Part shown: positions 8,412-16,814 of the stretch, one piece after another | Position numbering within the stretch: the stretch's first letter is position 1 | Layout of the letters: each line of letters opens with the position of its first letter | Assembly (NCBI GenBank): GCA_024343425.1 | Contig: BRLC01000017.1 | Location: forward strand, 179,557 to 243,556 | Length of the DNA: 64,000 bases | Direction of reading: 5' to 3' | DNA from: Rhizobiaceae bacterium MnEN-MB40S | GTDB lineage: Bacteria > Pseudomonadota > Alphaproteobacteria > Rhizobiales > Rhizobiaceae | Translations under genes and position numbers: made by a program | The notes under the pieces: generated by a model | The model's input: the letters and a program-made list of their open reading frames with translations, nothing else | What the model was told of the DNA's origin: nothing | The model's database searches: none

Positions 8412-9356
8412 ATGACCGGACTGATTGGCGCATCGATGAAGCGGCTTGCCAGAAGCAGCGTCGTAGGCTGCATCGCAGCCGCCGCCATGTTGCTGACGCT
8501 CTCCGGCGAAAGCACGGCGCAGAGCAATGTCTATGCCCGTGCTATGCCGTGGGTGATCTACCAGGACGCTCCAGGCGCCTGCAGGGCGGACATGATCGAC
8601 ACGACCAAGCAGGAATATTTCGGACAGTTGCTGCGCTTCGAACTGTCATCGGGCAGTTACCGGTTGATATCCGACTATACGCGGGCCGGGACGGATGTTC
8701 TCGTACTTGTCGATGGCCGGCCGTTTCCCGTGGTGTTTTCACAGGAGTCGGATGTGGTGACGGCAAGGATTGATGATCGATTGCTGTCCGCCGTGAGGGA
8801 CGGCATGTTGCTCAACCTCAACTTCGAGCCGGGCGGTCCGCGCTATTCGCTGGGAGGCTCCGCCGAGATGCTGCACCTGCTTGCGCAGTGCGGGCGCGGG
8901 CAGGCGCCGTTTGCGCCGGCCGCTCTGCACGACTCTCCGGGCTGGATGCAGCTTTCCGGCGGCCAGATCGATGGCCGCGCATTTCCGGCGGGACGGGACG
9001 CGAACGGCCGCGATCTCTTCGTCTGCGTCGCCGACTATCAGGGCGGGCGGCACCCCGGCAGGATCGCCCATGGTTTTGACGGTTGCAATTTCAGCTATGG
9101 CGGGCAGGAACTGACGGCGTCCGTCTATTCGCTGATGGTCGGCAAGGAGAAATGGTTTCCGGCCTTTTTCCATACCCCGCCCAACAATTCCTTGCCGGTG
9201 GGGATGGAATCCGACGGCCGTCAGCTCTACGCCTGTCGCACGAAATATAATGGCAGCCTGCAGCTCGGAAAGACGCGCAAGGAGTTCAACGGCTGCAATT
9301 TCGGCTATGGCGGGCGGGAACTGGTCGGCAAGCCGTTCGAGGTTATCGTCGACTGA
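8412..9356 (+). CDS. exported protein with two DM9 (DUF3421) repeats
   Basis: A 314-residue protein with a signal peptide (SVVGCIAAAAMLLTL, cut near STAQS). Residues about 40-165 repeat the module of the preceding gene. The C-terminal half holds two DM9/DUF3421 repeats (about 184-240 and 259-312), each with DGRxFPxG or DGRQLYACR and ending in GCNFSYGGQE or GCNFGYGGRE. DM9 repeats are best known from invertebrate lectins that bind mannose, so a glycan-binding role outside the cytoplasm is plausible but inferred. A clear AGGAG lies 6 bases before the ATG. The gene follows its paralog by 74 bases and probably arose by tandem duplication with exchange of the C-terminal domain. Confidence 0.75.
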   Translation: MTGLIGASMKRLARSSVVGCIAAAAMLLTLSGESTAQSNVYARAMPWVIYQDAPGACRADMIDTTKQEYFGQLLRFELSSGSYRLISDYTRAGTDVLVLVDGRPFPVVFSQESDVVTARIDDRLLSAVRDGMLLNLNFEPGGPRYSLGGSAEMLHLLAQCGRGQAPFAPAALHDSPGWMQLSGGQIDGRAFPAGRDANGRDLFVCVADYQGGRHPGRIAHGFDGCNFSYGGQELTASVYSLMVGKEKWFPAFFHTPPNNSLPVGMESDGRQLYACRTKYNGSLQLGKTRKEFNGCNFGYGGRELVGKPFEVIVD

Positions 9357-9512
9357 GCAGGCGGCCTGGTTTGTTTTGGATTATTCCGGTGTCCGGGTGT
9401 GCTCGGAATAAATGAATTTCACTTTTTTGGCGTAGGGTGACTCCGGTCAAGAAGGAATCACCTGATCCGAAATCCATTCAAATCGAACGTTTGGTCCCTG
9501 ATCGTCGAGTTC

Positions 9513-9764
9513 ATGAATTGGCGGAAGATCTCCATTTTCGTGGCGGTGATCTTCGGTTACTCGACGTTCGCCTCTGCTACTCGGCTATTCGAGTCCGCTG
9601 TATTTACCTTTTTCATATCTACGTTTCTAGTAGCGCCTTCTTTCCTACTCGCGGCTATATCGACTGCGAACCTTTTCCAGAGATTCGACCTGCGGTTCGC
9701 CATCCTCAATTGGGTGCTTCTGTCCTTCTCGGCTTTCGTCGTATTCCTGATGTTGGCGGGTTAG
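9513..9764 (+). CDS. small hydrophobic membrane protein
   Basis: An 83-residue reading frame with an ATG start and at least two strong hydrophobic segments (KISIFVAVIFGYS; VFTFFISTFLVA to FLLAAIS; and ILNWVLLSFSAFVVFLML). It looks like a two- or three-pass inner-membrane protein. No family is recognised, and the ribosome-binding site is weak. It lies just before the AT-rich segment that contains the STAND gene, and could be part of the same acquired insert or an unrelated local gene. Confidence 0.4.
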   Translation: MNWRKISIFVAVIFGYSTFASATRLFESAVFTFFISTFLVAPSFLLAAISTANLFQRFDLRFAILNWVLLSFSAFVVFLMLAG

Positions 9765-10134
9765 CGCGGATTGGAGCCTTGGTTGCGACCCTGTGCCGCC
9801 ATTGTCGCTGTTCATAGGGACGTGGCGTCGGACGGATTCTATTCCGTTCCCTCAGCCTCAACCAGCCTGCTTTCCGGGTATGCGGGACAACTGATCGCAA
9901 CGAGATGATCGCGCTTGATCCGCGCTGTCACGCCGAAGGAAATATGTTCGTTTGGAATGCCGAGCTCAATACAATTGCTACGCGATTAATTTAATAGCCT
10001 TCACCAATATACTAATTAAGATCGTGTTTTAGATTGCAACCATTGCAGATGGTAACAAGATTGCTTTTGTAATATTTATAGTTGCAATAAGTCGAATTTG
10101 TAGAAAGAATAAATTGGGGTAATGGAGGGGAGCA
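9765..10134. other. gene-free transition from GC-rich to AT-rich DNA
   Basis: No coding frame with credible start and codon use was seen. Base composition changes visibly at about 9955-9990, after which the sequence is rich in A/T runs (AATTTAATAG, TTTGTAATATTTATAG). A short inverted repeat ACCAT-TGCAG-ATGGT lies near 10039-10053. The region ends in a strong ribosome-binding site (GGAGGGGAG) for the gene at 10135. It presumably contains that gene's promoter and the left edge of the insert. Confidence 0.5.
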
Positions 10135-12684
10135 ATGGCTAGTTATCAACGTGTTGCGTTGTTTATTTTCTTCGATGCTATTGAGAGGGACATCGTAAAA
10201 CGTATTCGTAGTGCATTCAGTTCTGAATATGACGAGATACTAAATACTGAAGAGCGAGAAAAAGCTAAACTTCGGTTGCGGGCTCGCGACGGAGAAGTAA
10301 GTGAAGAAGATTTTGATCTTCTACATGGCTTGGATATTGGTGATAAGTATTCAATATTACTTCGCCATAAGAATTTATTAGATGAAGTTTCTGCCGAATA
10401 TTACCTCGATAATCGTAAAACATTTGAAAAAGCAATCCCAATTCGAAATTCGACGATGCACGGACGACCGTTAACAACAGAGGAATACTCTGTTGGTTTT
10501 TCTATAGCGCATGAATTTTTGTCATCACCTAGCTATTGGCCCACGCTTTTTGCGACGTACAAGGAGTATGGTCAGAATCCCGATGCACTTTTATCAGTTT
10601 CGATATCGTTGTGGGATGAACCAGTAACAGGAGAAGTCCTCAATAATCTTCCTGTGCCAGATTATGACGACACAGGATTCCAACCGAGAAAAGTATTAGA
10701 GAAAGAATTAAAGAAAAAAATACTAGGAAGGCATCCTGTAGTTACAGTACTGGGGGATGGTGGTGATGGTAAGACGGCATTAACACTTCAAACGCTCTAT
10801 GGGTTGCTGCAAAACAATGATCATGACTTTGATGCTTTTGTGTGGGTTTCGGCCAAAGCAAATCGCCTAACTACAAACGAAATCGAACGCATAGAGGGGG
10901 CGATTACTTCTTCACTTAGTTTGTTCGAAGAAGTCGCAGAGCAGTTTGAGGCCGGTGAAGAGCCACCTATTGATCGAGTGCGGCGCTTGCTCGAGCAAAA
11001 CAAAGTACTTCTTGTAATCGACAATCTAGAAACAGTCCTTGATGATACTTTGATAGAATTTGCCTCTGATGTTCCGGGGCAAAGCAAGATCGTATTCACA
11101 TCTCGAGTACCTCTTGGTGGCGATCTATCGGTAAAAGTGCCGGCGTTCTCTGAAAAAGAGTCGCTAATCTACCTTCGTCGTTTGATCGAAGCTTATGATA
11201 TATCCGCTCTACGAAAGCTGTCAGAGTCTACCTTGCGTCGTCATCTCAGCCGACTCGCGCACAAGCCACTATTAGTTAAATGGTTTGCTATCGGTGTATC
11301 TACAGGATTGGATCCGACGCAAATCACTGCCAATCCTCGGATAGCGCTGATTTTCTGTATGGAAAACGTATTTGAGAAAATCAGCGAAAGTTCACGCACT
11401 GTTCTATCGATTATGTCGGTAGTCCCTCAAGCTAGTTCGGCAACTATACTACAGCACATTTCATTCCTTCAGCCGGCGCGGGTTGAAGAAGGCCTCGCTG
11501 AATTGATGCGCTTCGGACTTATTGAGAAATCTGATACGGCTGAAAATGAGCGGCTTTATCGTCTTAAGCCTTTTGCCAGATCATATATTTCGCGGGTCTT
11601 GAAATTGGCACCGAAGGATACTGACGCAATTCTTGCAAGATTTCGAGATGTCAGAAGTGCTTTTCAGGAAGAACGTGGAGTAGCACAGCGCAATCGCTAT
11701 GATCCCAGATCTTATGTTGTTCGCTCGCCATCTGAAGCATTAGCTGCAAGACGTTTACGACACGCAGCGAGCTTGGCGGTGAAGTCGCGATTCGATGAAG
11801 CACATGAAATAGTCAACGAACTAAAAATATCGAGTCCTGACTACTTTGAAGTATATCGCATACTGGCATTTATCCAATATCGAGAAGGTGACGTAACAGG
11901 TGCATTTGGAAGCTATGAAGCGGCTTTCGATGTTGCAGACGAACAACCACAACTGAATTTTTTCTATGGCGGATTCTTGATGCGGAGCTATGGAGATAAT
12001 GTCGCGGCACGAGACCAGTTTGATGCAGCGCTTAAGGTTGATCCCAACGAAACAACTCTGTTACGAGAGGCTTCTCGTGTAAATCTGTTTTTATATGACT
12101 TCAAGAAGGCGCAGGAACACATAGATGCCGCTTGGAAAGCAGGCTTTAAAACTTTTCGGGACGAAATTATTGTCAATGATTTGCAAGCCCAACTCTTAGT
12201 ACGCGAAGCTGATCACCATTTGTCAACCGGTGACCCACGCGGTGCGCTTAACGCGATAGAACGTCTCCACGACTTCCTGAAGTCGCTGAAACGCGAAGTA
12301 GTAGACGATCTCATGATAGATCATCTCTCGAAAGCAATCAGGGTTATCGATTCCTTAGCTCTCCAACCGCTACCAACAAACCGCGAATTGTTGGAGAGTA
12401 CTGCCTACTTTATACGCAACCTCACTTCTGGATACGTCGTGAAAGATGATGAAGACAAGACTCAGTTTGATGTCTTACGCGATAGATCGGGTCAAATGAA
12501 GGAACAAGGCCGGACTGAAAAATTCGGATTTCTCCGGGATACATTCGGTGTCGATACCTATGTAAATCGCAACATGGTTTCAGTTACACTTTGGAATGAT
12601 ATGTGCAAGGGTCGGACAGTTCGCTACGATATCCACTCCGATGGCAGCGGCCGAACATGGGCGGAGCGAGTTGCCTTAATTTGA
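10135..12684 (+). CDS. HEPN-STAND (NB-ARC-like) NTPase with TPR repeats and C-terminal cold-shock-like domain
   Basis: An 849-residue protein in an AT-rich insert. Visible parts in order: an all-helical N-terminal region (1-140) with an RX4H motif at Arg104-His109 (RNSTMH), the hallmark of HEPN ribonucleases; a STAND NTPase core with Walker A GDGGDGKT (207-214), Walker B VLLVIDN (291-297), sensor-type FTSR (321-324) and an HKPLLVKW motif (376-383); a winged-helix-like region to about 490; helical TPR-like repeats (about 545-745, including FGSYEAAF and ARDQFDAALKVDP); and at 795-849 a stretch matching cold-shock domains (FGFLRDTFGVDTYVN, then VRYDIHSDGSGR). STAND NTPases of this type often act as antiphage sensors that oligomerise and switch on an effector, here probably RNA cleavage by the HEPN domain. 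GC content is about 43% in a counted line (10861-10920), against about 60% around it. Confidence 0.8.
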   Translation: MASYQRVALFIFFDAIERDIVKRIRSAFSSEYDEILNTEEREKAKLRLRARDGEVSEEDFDLLHGLDIGDKYSILLRHKNLLDEVSAEYYLDNRKTFEKAIPIRNSTMHGRPLTTEEYSVGFSIAHEFLSSPSYWPTLFATYKEYGQNPDALLSVSISLWDEPVTGEVLNNLPVPDYDDTGFQPRKVLEKELKKKILGRHPVVTVLGDGGDGKTALTLQTLYGLLQNNDHDFDAFVWVSAKANRLTTNEIERIEGAITSSLSLFEEVAEQFEAGEEPPIDRVRRLLEQNKVLLVIDNLETVLDDTLIEFASDVPGQSKIVFTSRVPLGGDLSVKVPAFSEKESLIYLRRLIEAYDISALRKLSESTLRRHLSRLAHKPLLVKWFAIGVSTGLDPTQITANPRIALIFCMENVFEKISESSRTVLSIMSVVPQASSATILQHISFLQPARVEEGLAELMRFGLIEKSDTAENERLYRLKPFARSYISRVLKLAPKDTDAILARFRDVRSAFQEERGVAQRNRYDPRSYVVRSPSEALAARRLRHAASLAVKSRFDEAHEIVNELKISSPDYFEVYRILAFIQYREGDVTGAFGSYEAAFDVADEQPQLNFFYGGFLMRSYGDNVAARDQFDAALKVDPNETTLLREASRVNLFLYDFKKAQEHIDAAWKAGFKTFRDEIIVNDLQAQLLVREADHHLSTGDPRGALNAIERLHDFLKSLKREVVDDLMIDHLSKAIRVIDSLALQPLPTNRELLESTAYFIRNLTSGYVVKDDEDKTQFDVLRDRSGQMKEQGRTEKFGFLRDTFGVDTYVNRNMVSVTLWNDMCKGRTVRYDIHSDGSGRTWAERVALI

Positions 12685-12790
12685 AGGCAGGGGCGAACCA
12701 ATAGTTCCAGCACGGCGACTTTCACGATGCTGTCTTGAGAGATAGTGCTGTAGCTTGCGAACCGCCTATTTGACGTGACATTTAATCTAG

Positions 12791-12824
12791 TTGACATAAA
12801 ATTTAAACTGGTACATATGTACCA
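12791..12824 (+). promoter_or_regulatory. promoter with palindromic operator over the -10 region
   Basis: TTGACA (12791-12796) is a good -35 element. TGGTACATATGTACCA (12809-12824) is a perfect 16-bp palindrome that contains CATATG 17 bases after the -35. Transcription would begin at or next to the GTG start at 12827, so the mRNA may be leaderless. The palindrome is a good candidate for an autoregulatory operator. Confidence 0.55.
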
Positions 12825-12826
12825 AC

Positions 12827-13078
12827 GTGATCACAAAACCAGAACGCGTCCAGACCGGCGTCCGCATTGAAAAGCGTCTGCTCAAGGTCATGAAGGGGCT
12901 GGCGGAGCATCTTGATATGTCCGTCGGCGATCTGATCGAGGGCATTGCGCTGCACAGTTTCGAGAACAAGCCGCCGTTTTCGCCGGAAACATTGGCGAAG
13001 ATCGCGCAGTTGAAGGATGTCTACGATCTGGAGTGGACGGCGGCGGACAGCCACAAATTCAGGGAGCAGGACGAATGA
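12827..13078 (+). CDS. small protein, possible ribbon-helix-helix type
   Basis: An 83-residue protein with a GTG start. The segment VQTGVRIEKRLLKVMKGLAEHLDMSVGDLIEGIALHSF (split at residues 8-45) has the strand-helix-helix spacing of ribbon-helix-helix proteins, with an acidic C-terminus. There is no room for a normal ribosome-binding site if transcription starts at the predicted promoter. The stop overlaps the next start in ATGA (13075-13078), indicating translational coupling. The layout (small DNA-binding-like protein, palindrome over the promoter, coupled partner) resembles toxin-antitoxin operons, but the partner does not look like a known toxin. Confidence 0.6.
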   Translation: MITKPERVQTGVRIEKRLLKVMKGLAEHLDMSVGDLIEGIALHSFENKPPFSPETLAKIAQLKDVYDLEWTAADSHKFREQDE

Positions 13079-13491
13079 GCGTTTGTGTTGACCATGCCGA
13101 TATCACCCGGCGGTTCGAGGCCGGCGACATCGACCCCGCGGCGTTCCGCCATACCGAACATGTCCACGTCGCGTTCGGTCTCCTGAAGAAATACGATTTT
13201 CTGCAAGCCGCGACGATCTATGCGAACGGCATCCGCGCGCTTGCCGCAAGGGCCGGCGCGCCGCGCAAGTTCAATCTCACTATCACCTGCGCCTTCATGA
13301 GCCTGATCGCCGAACGCATGGCCGCGAAGGCCTGTGACGATCCGGAGATATTCGCAGGCGACAATCCGGACCTGATGTCGAAGGATGCGCTGGCGGGGCT
13401 TTATGCGCCCGAGCGTCTCCACTCGGACATCGCCCGCCAGGTGTTCCTGATGCCCGTGCCGCACAACGGCGGCGCGGCGCAAGCCGTCTAG
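13075..13491 (+). CDS. conserved protein of unknown function with FRHTEHVHVAF motif
   Basis: A 138-residue protein whose ATG overlaps the stop of the preceding gene by ATGA. A His-rich motif (FRHTEHVHVAFGLL, residues about 23-36) is followed by helices and KFNLTITCAFMSLIAERM. From memory this pattern, a His-containing F-x-H-x-x-H start and a later H/N-x-T-x-T-x-x-F, recurs in a widespread uncharacterised bacterial family. The His cluster could bind a metal. It is preceded by GGGAGCAGG inside the upstream gene. A frame beginning at 13033 would add 14 residues but has no support. Its stop overlaps the convergent gene by four bases. Confidence 0.65.
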   Translation: MSVCVDHADITRRFEAGDIDPAAFRHTEHVHVAFGLLKKYDFLQAATIYANGIRALAARAGAPRKFNLTITCAFMSLIAERMAAKACDDPEIFAGDNPDLMSKDALAGLYAPERLHSDIARQVFLMPVPHNGGAAQAV

Positions 13492-15062
13492 CAGTCCGGT
13501 ATGGTGTAGACTTCTCCTGCCTGCCGGGCGCCGCACGACCGGGTGTCCGTAATGTTCAGATCCTCGTCGAGAAAATAGAGGTCCCGGTAAGTTGCGCCGC
13601 CGCCCGATTCATCAACGTTGAAGAGGGCGAATGAATCGAAGAGAAAATACACATAATCTCCGTCGGAGACCTGGGCTTCGGTCGAGACCGCATACTCTCC
13701 GGTCGCCGGATTGTAGACGACAGGCGTTCGGAACGCCGTCTTGCCTTCCAGAACCGGAACGAGAATGTTTACAATGTTCTTGTTCGGGCAGGGCGCGGCC
13801 ACAAAGGGAGAATCGTCGTCGACCTGGAAATCGGAAATTCGCGTGTACCCCACATGGATCGGGTCGCCGCTCTGATAGAAGCACTTGCCCCAACCGTGAA
13901 GAACGGCCAGATCGCCGGTGCGCGCGCTTTGATAGGCGGCCCTTAATCTACTCCCGTCGGCGATGTCGTCCAACCGGGCCTTGCCGCCCAGACTTCCGTC
14001 TTCATTGACGATTACATACTTGTCGAGTCTCCATATGTCCTTCCATTTCACGACCACCTTCGGAGCGCGGAAATCACCGCCGAACTCAGGCTCGTAACCC
14101 TGTTCGAGCGTGGTCGGATCCACGCCTTCGGCATCGAAGGACGCTAGATTGCGGGGGATGCTGTCGCGAAGCTTCTCAGCGTCCTTCACCGCCTGCTCGT
14201 AGGGCGCATGATTGGCGCCGGCTTTCAGGTTGTCCGGAAGCCGGGAAAGCTTGTCGAGATGCCGGCCGAGATCCCGCTTCCACCTTGACCATTCTTGCCG
14301 CGACGCCATGTTTCCGGAGCGTTCCGAAACGAAATAGGCGTCAGTCCATGCGCCCCTCTCGGCGCCGATCTCGATGCCGTAGCTGCGTTTCAGGCCATCG
14401 GCCAGGCGTTCATAGGCGGATTTGAGCGCACGGTACTCTTCCCTGTCATAGTCGCGCATGTAGGTTTCGTGCATGAGATGGAAATTGAGATCCGCGTCCT
14501 CGATGACGACGGTTCTGAGCGTCAGGCCGCCGGCCCAGGCCGCCGTGGCGGTCTCGGCGTCAAGCATCCCGCCATTGACGCCCTTTCCTGCGAACAGGTC
14601 GTCCCAGTCGGGGCTGCCGGGAATATTGAACGACCAGGCGCCGGGTTGTCCCGTCGCGCCGACATCGGCCACAAGGTCGATCTCGCCGGCGTCGCTTCCA
14701 AACGTCATGCGCAGCTTGACGTCGGTCAGTCGCACGCCCTCCTGCAGCTCGGGCGACAGCTGGCGATACATCATCGTTTCGTAGCCGCGGCCCTTCTCGG
14801 TCAGCGTCGGGATCGTCACCCGGCCGGCCACGACGTCGTAGCGGAAACGCAGGGAGACGATCGGCTCGCCGATCAGGAGGCCGAGTTTCAATTCGGCGTC
14901 CCAGTCGATGTCCAGAGACGCGCCCTGTGTCCCATGCGCGTCGCCCGCGATGCGGTCTTCGCCCGATAGCGCAAATTCCATGGTCTGGGCCCGGGAAATC
15001 CCGCCTGTCAGCGCAAGCGCCGCCGCGGCCAGGATCAGAATTCTCATGAATATTGTCATCAC
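13488..15062 (-). CDS. large exported protein of unknown function
   Basis: A 524-residue protein with a clear signal peptide (ILILAAAALALTGG, cut near SRAQ). No known domain is recognised. The N-terminal half looks beta-rich (LDIDWDAELKLGLLIGEP; VSLRFRYDVVAG), the middle is helical and charged (residues about 200-290), and the C-terminal half contains two Cys pairs (KCFYQS with APCPNK; RSCGAR with the final DC) that could form disulfides in the periplasm. It lies eight bases after the other exported gene at 15071, in one transcription unit. A role at the cell surface or periplasm is the only safe inference. Confidence 0.65.
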   Translation of the reverse strand: MMTIFMRILILAAAALALTGGISRAQTMEFALSGEDRIAGDAHGTQGASLDIDWDAELKLGLLIGEPIVSLRFRYDVVAGRVTIPTLTEKGRGYETMMYRQLSPELQEGVRLTDVKLRMTFGSDAGEIDLVADVGATGQPGAWSFNIPGSPDWDDLFAGKGVNGGMLDAETATAAWAGGLTLRTVVIEDADLNFHLMHETYMRDYDREEYRALKSAYERLADGLKRSYGIEIGAERGAWTDAYFVSERSGNMASRQEWSRWKRDLGRHLDKLSRLPDNLKAGANHAPYEQAVKDAEKLRDSIPRNLASFDAEGVDPTTLEQGYEPEFGGDFRAPKVVVKWKDIWRLDKYVIVNEDGSLGGKARLDDIADGSRLRAAYQSARTGDLAVLHGWGKCFYQSGDPIHVGYTRISDFQVDDDSPFVAAPCPNKNIVNILVPVLEGKTAFRTPVVYNPATGEYAVSTEAQVSDGDYVYFLFDSFALFNVDESGGGATYRDLYFLDEDLNITDTRSCGARQAGEVYTIPDC

Positions 15063-15070
15063 TCCGTCCT

Positions 15071-15874
15071 TTACTGAAGCCAGCCGTCGACCAGCTTTTG
15101 CCGTTCAGGGGTCATCTTCGGGGTGAAGGCTGTGTCACTGTAGCTGGCGGCAATCGCCTCCCGCGCCAGCACATACCCTTCGCCTTGCTCGACGCGTGCC
15201 ACGAAATCCAGCCATTCGGCGTCGCCTTCAAGAGCGCCGAGCGCATCGTCTCCGACGACATGCATTTCCAGCACTTTCGGAGATGTGGGGCAGGTCTTGA
15301 CAAACATGCGGCATCCCCCGCCTTCGGGAAAGGACGGACAGAAACGTCCCCGGACGCATTGATCGCCGAGTTCGACGGACTGTTTCATGCGAAGAATGAG
15401 GCTCGCCTTGTCGGCGGGCAATCCGTATTTCTCGAGCAGGAAGGCGCCGTCGCGCTCCTCGAAGGTCAGATACTCGCCCTGCGTTTTGAGCCCGTCTCCG
15501 CGAGGGGTGAGGAAGCCTTGGACCTCGCGGGTAAAGCCGTCCCCGTTATACGAGACTGTATAGCGAATATCGGGCTCGCCGTTCATGTCCATGTCGACCA
15601 GGTCAATGTCTTCGCCACAAGGGGCGTTTATTGTCCAGCTGCTCGACGTATTGCCGTTAACGCGGAACAGGACGAGGCCAAAACCCTCTCTGGAGCCGCA
15701 GTAGCGCATGAAGTGAACGTCGACGGGCTCCAGATATCCCCTCTCGAGCGGCTCGCCGTAGGCTTCCGTGAAGCTCTCGTACATCGACTCCACCGTTTGC
15801 GCTCGCAGCGCGCTTGCGCCGACAAGCGCCGCGATGACGGCAAGCGTCGACACCTTCAGAACATGAAAAATCAC
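15071..15874 (-). CDS. exported Cys-rich protein of unknown function
   Basis: A 267-residue protein with a signal peptide (VSTLAVIAALVGASALRAQ). It contains an EF-hand-like acidic stretch DLVDMDMNGEPD (about residues 91-102), which resembles a calcium loop, and Cys residues near 59, 84, 173, 178, 188 and 195 that could pair in the periplasm. It is the first gene of a two-gene leftward unit with the 524-residue exported protein eight bases downstream. Upstream, a rho-independent terminator separates it from the SNase-like gene. No family is recognised. Confidence 0.65.
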   Translation of the reverse strand: MIFHVLKVSTLAVIAALVGASALRAQTVESMYESFTEAYGEPLERGYLEPVDVHFMRYCGSREGFGLVLFRVNGNTSSSWTINAPCGEDIDLVDMDMNGEPDIRYTVSYNGDGFTREVQGFLTPRGDGLKTQGEYLTFEERDGAFLLEKYGLPADKASLILRMKQSVELGDQCVRGRFCPSFPEGGGCRMFVKTCPTSPKVLEMHVVGDDALGALEGDAEWLDFVARVEQGEGYVLAREAIAASYSDTAFTPKMTPERQKLVDGWLQ

Positions 15875-15902
15875 GATGTGTGTCCCCGTTCGTCCCCATG
15901 AA

Positions 15903-15927
15903 AGAAGAAACCCGCCGAATGGCGGGC
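15903..15927 (-). terminator. rho-independent terminator
   Basis: On the minus strand CCCGCC, a 4-base loop, GGCGGG, then TTTCTTC. It would end transcription of the gene at 16030-16794 before the next leftward unit begins at 15874. Confidence 0.65.
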
Positions 15928-16029
15928 ACGGGGTTCATAACACGTTACAGGTCGATGGCCAGCGCAACCGGGCAATTTTTCGCCTTTTCCAGTTATTTTC
16001 CAATTGTTTGGGCGGTGCTGTGGATAGCG

Positions 16030-16794
16030 CTATTCAACGAATTCGACCGCCTCGGGCGTTTCGCCCGGCACGAGGGTGACGCTCACCCGGCTGTCGATAT
16101 CCGGCATCTCCTTGCGCGGATCGGCGCCGTAGATGCCCCTTTGCTCCTGCTGCGCCAGGCGCGCCATATCCTCATAAGCGGCGCCTGGCGCCGGCTTTGC
16201 CCAGCCATGGCCGGCAAGCCACGCGGCCGGATCCTGGTTGTTGATCACGCAGTCGGTCACCAGCGTGTCGTCCCAGCTGTCGCCCGGCGTCATGCAGGAC
16301 AGCGCCCGGCCGCGCAGGAAATTGCGAAACGCCGTGCGCGCGATGACGCCGCAGGGCCAGTGTGATCCGTCCGGGGCCGTGCACATGTCGCCCGGCAGGA
16401 CGAGGTCGATGCCCTGAAGCTGCAGCGTGCCCTGGTCGTAACGGATCAATCCGGCGGCCACGACCTTGGGCCGGTATAGCGGCGTGCGCCCGGGGCCGGC
16501 GTCCGGCGTTTCGCTATCGGCTGCGATTGCAACGGGCGCGCGCGGCGCAATGCGCTCAAGGTCGGACGCGTTTTTGGTGAAAGGCGCCGCGAACTGGTCC
16601 GGCGAGATTGGTCGTATGCCTGCTTCGTTCGCTTCCGGGCCGGGCGCGGACGGTTCCGCGGCGTCCCAGCGAAAGCTTCCGCTTTCGATGCGCGCTTGCG
16701 GCGCGTGGCTCGCCTCGGGCTTCGGCGGCTCATAGAGGATCAGCGCGGAAAGCCCGGCGATCAGCAGAACAAGGCAGATGACAAGCGTGCGCAT
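16030..16794 (-). CDS. membrane-anchored SNase-like (thermonuclease family) protein, probably degenerate
   Basis: A 254-residue protein with an N-terminal membrane anchor (TLVICLVLLIAGLSALIL), a Pro/Ala-rich linker of about 80 residues and a C-terminal domain like staphylococcal nuclease (GTLQLQGIDLVLPGD; ARTAFRNFLRGRALSC; NNQDPAAWLAGHGWAKP). The usual acidic catalytic residue after the LxGID segment (typically D-x-P-E) is replaced by LVLPGDMC, so nuclease activity is doubtful. Paired Cys residues flank this site. The ATG at 16794 is chosen because it begins the hydrophobic anchor. It follows the S24 regulator gene by 20 bases on the same strand. Confidence 0.65.
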   Translation of the reverse strand: MRTLVICLVLLIAGLSALILYEPPKPEASHAPQARIESGSFRWDAAEPSAPGPEANEAGIRPISPDQFAAPFTKNASDLERIAPRAPVAIAADSETPDAGPGRTPLYRPKVVAAGLIRYDQGTLQLQGIDLVLPGDMCTAPDGSHWPCGVIARTAFRNFLRGRALSCMTPGDSWDDTLVTDCVINNQDPAAWLAGHGWAKPAPGAAYEDMARLAQQEQRGIYGADPRKEMPDIDSRVSVTLVPGETPEAVEFVE

Positions 16795-16814
16795 GTGGCC
16801 TTCCTTCTCCCGTT

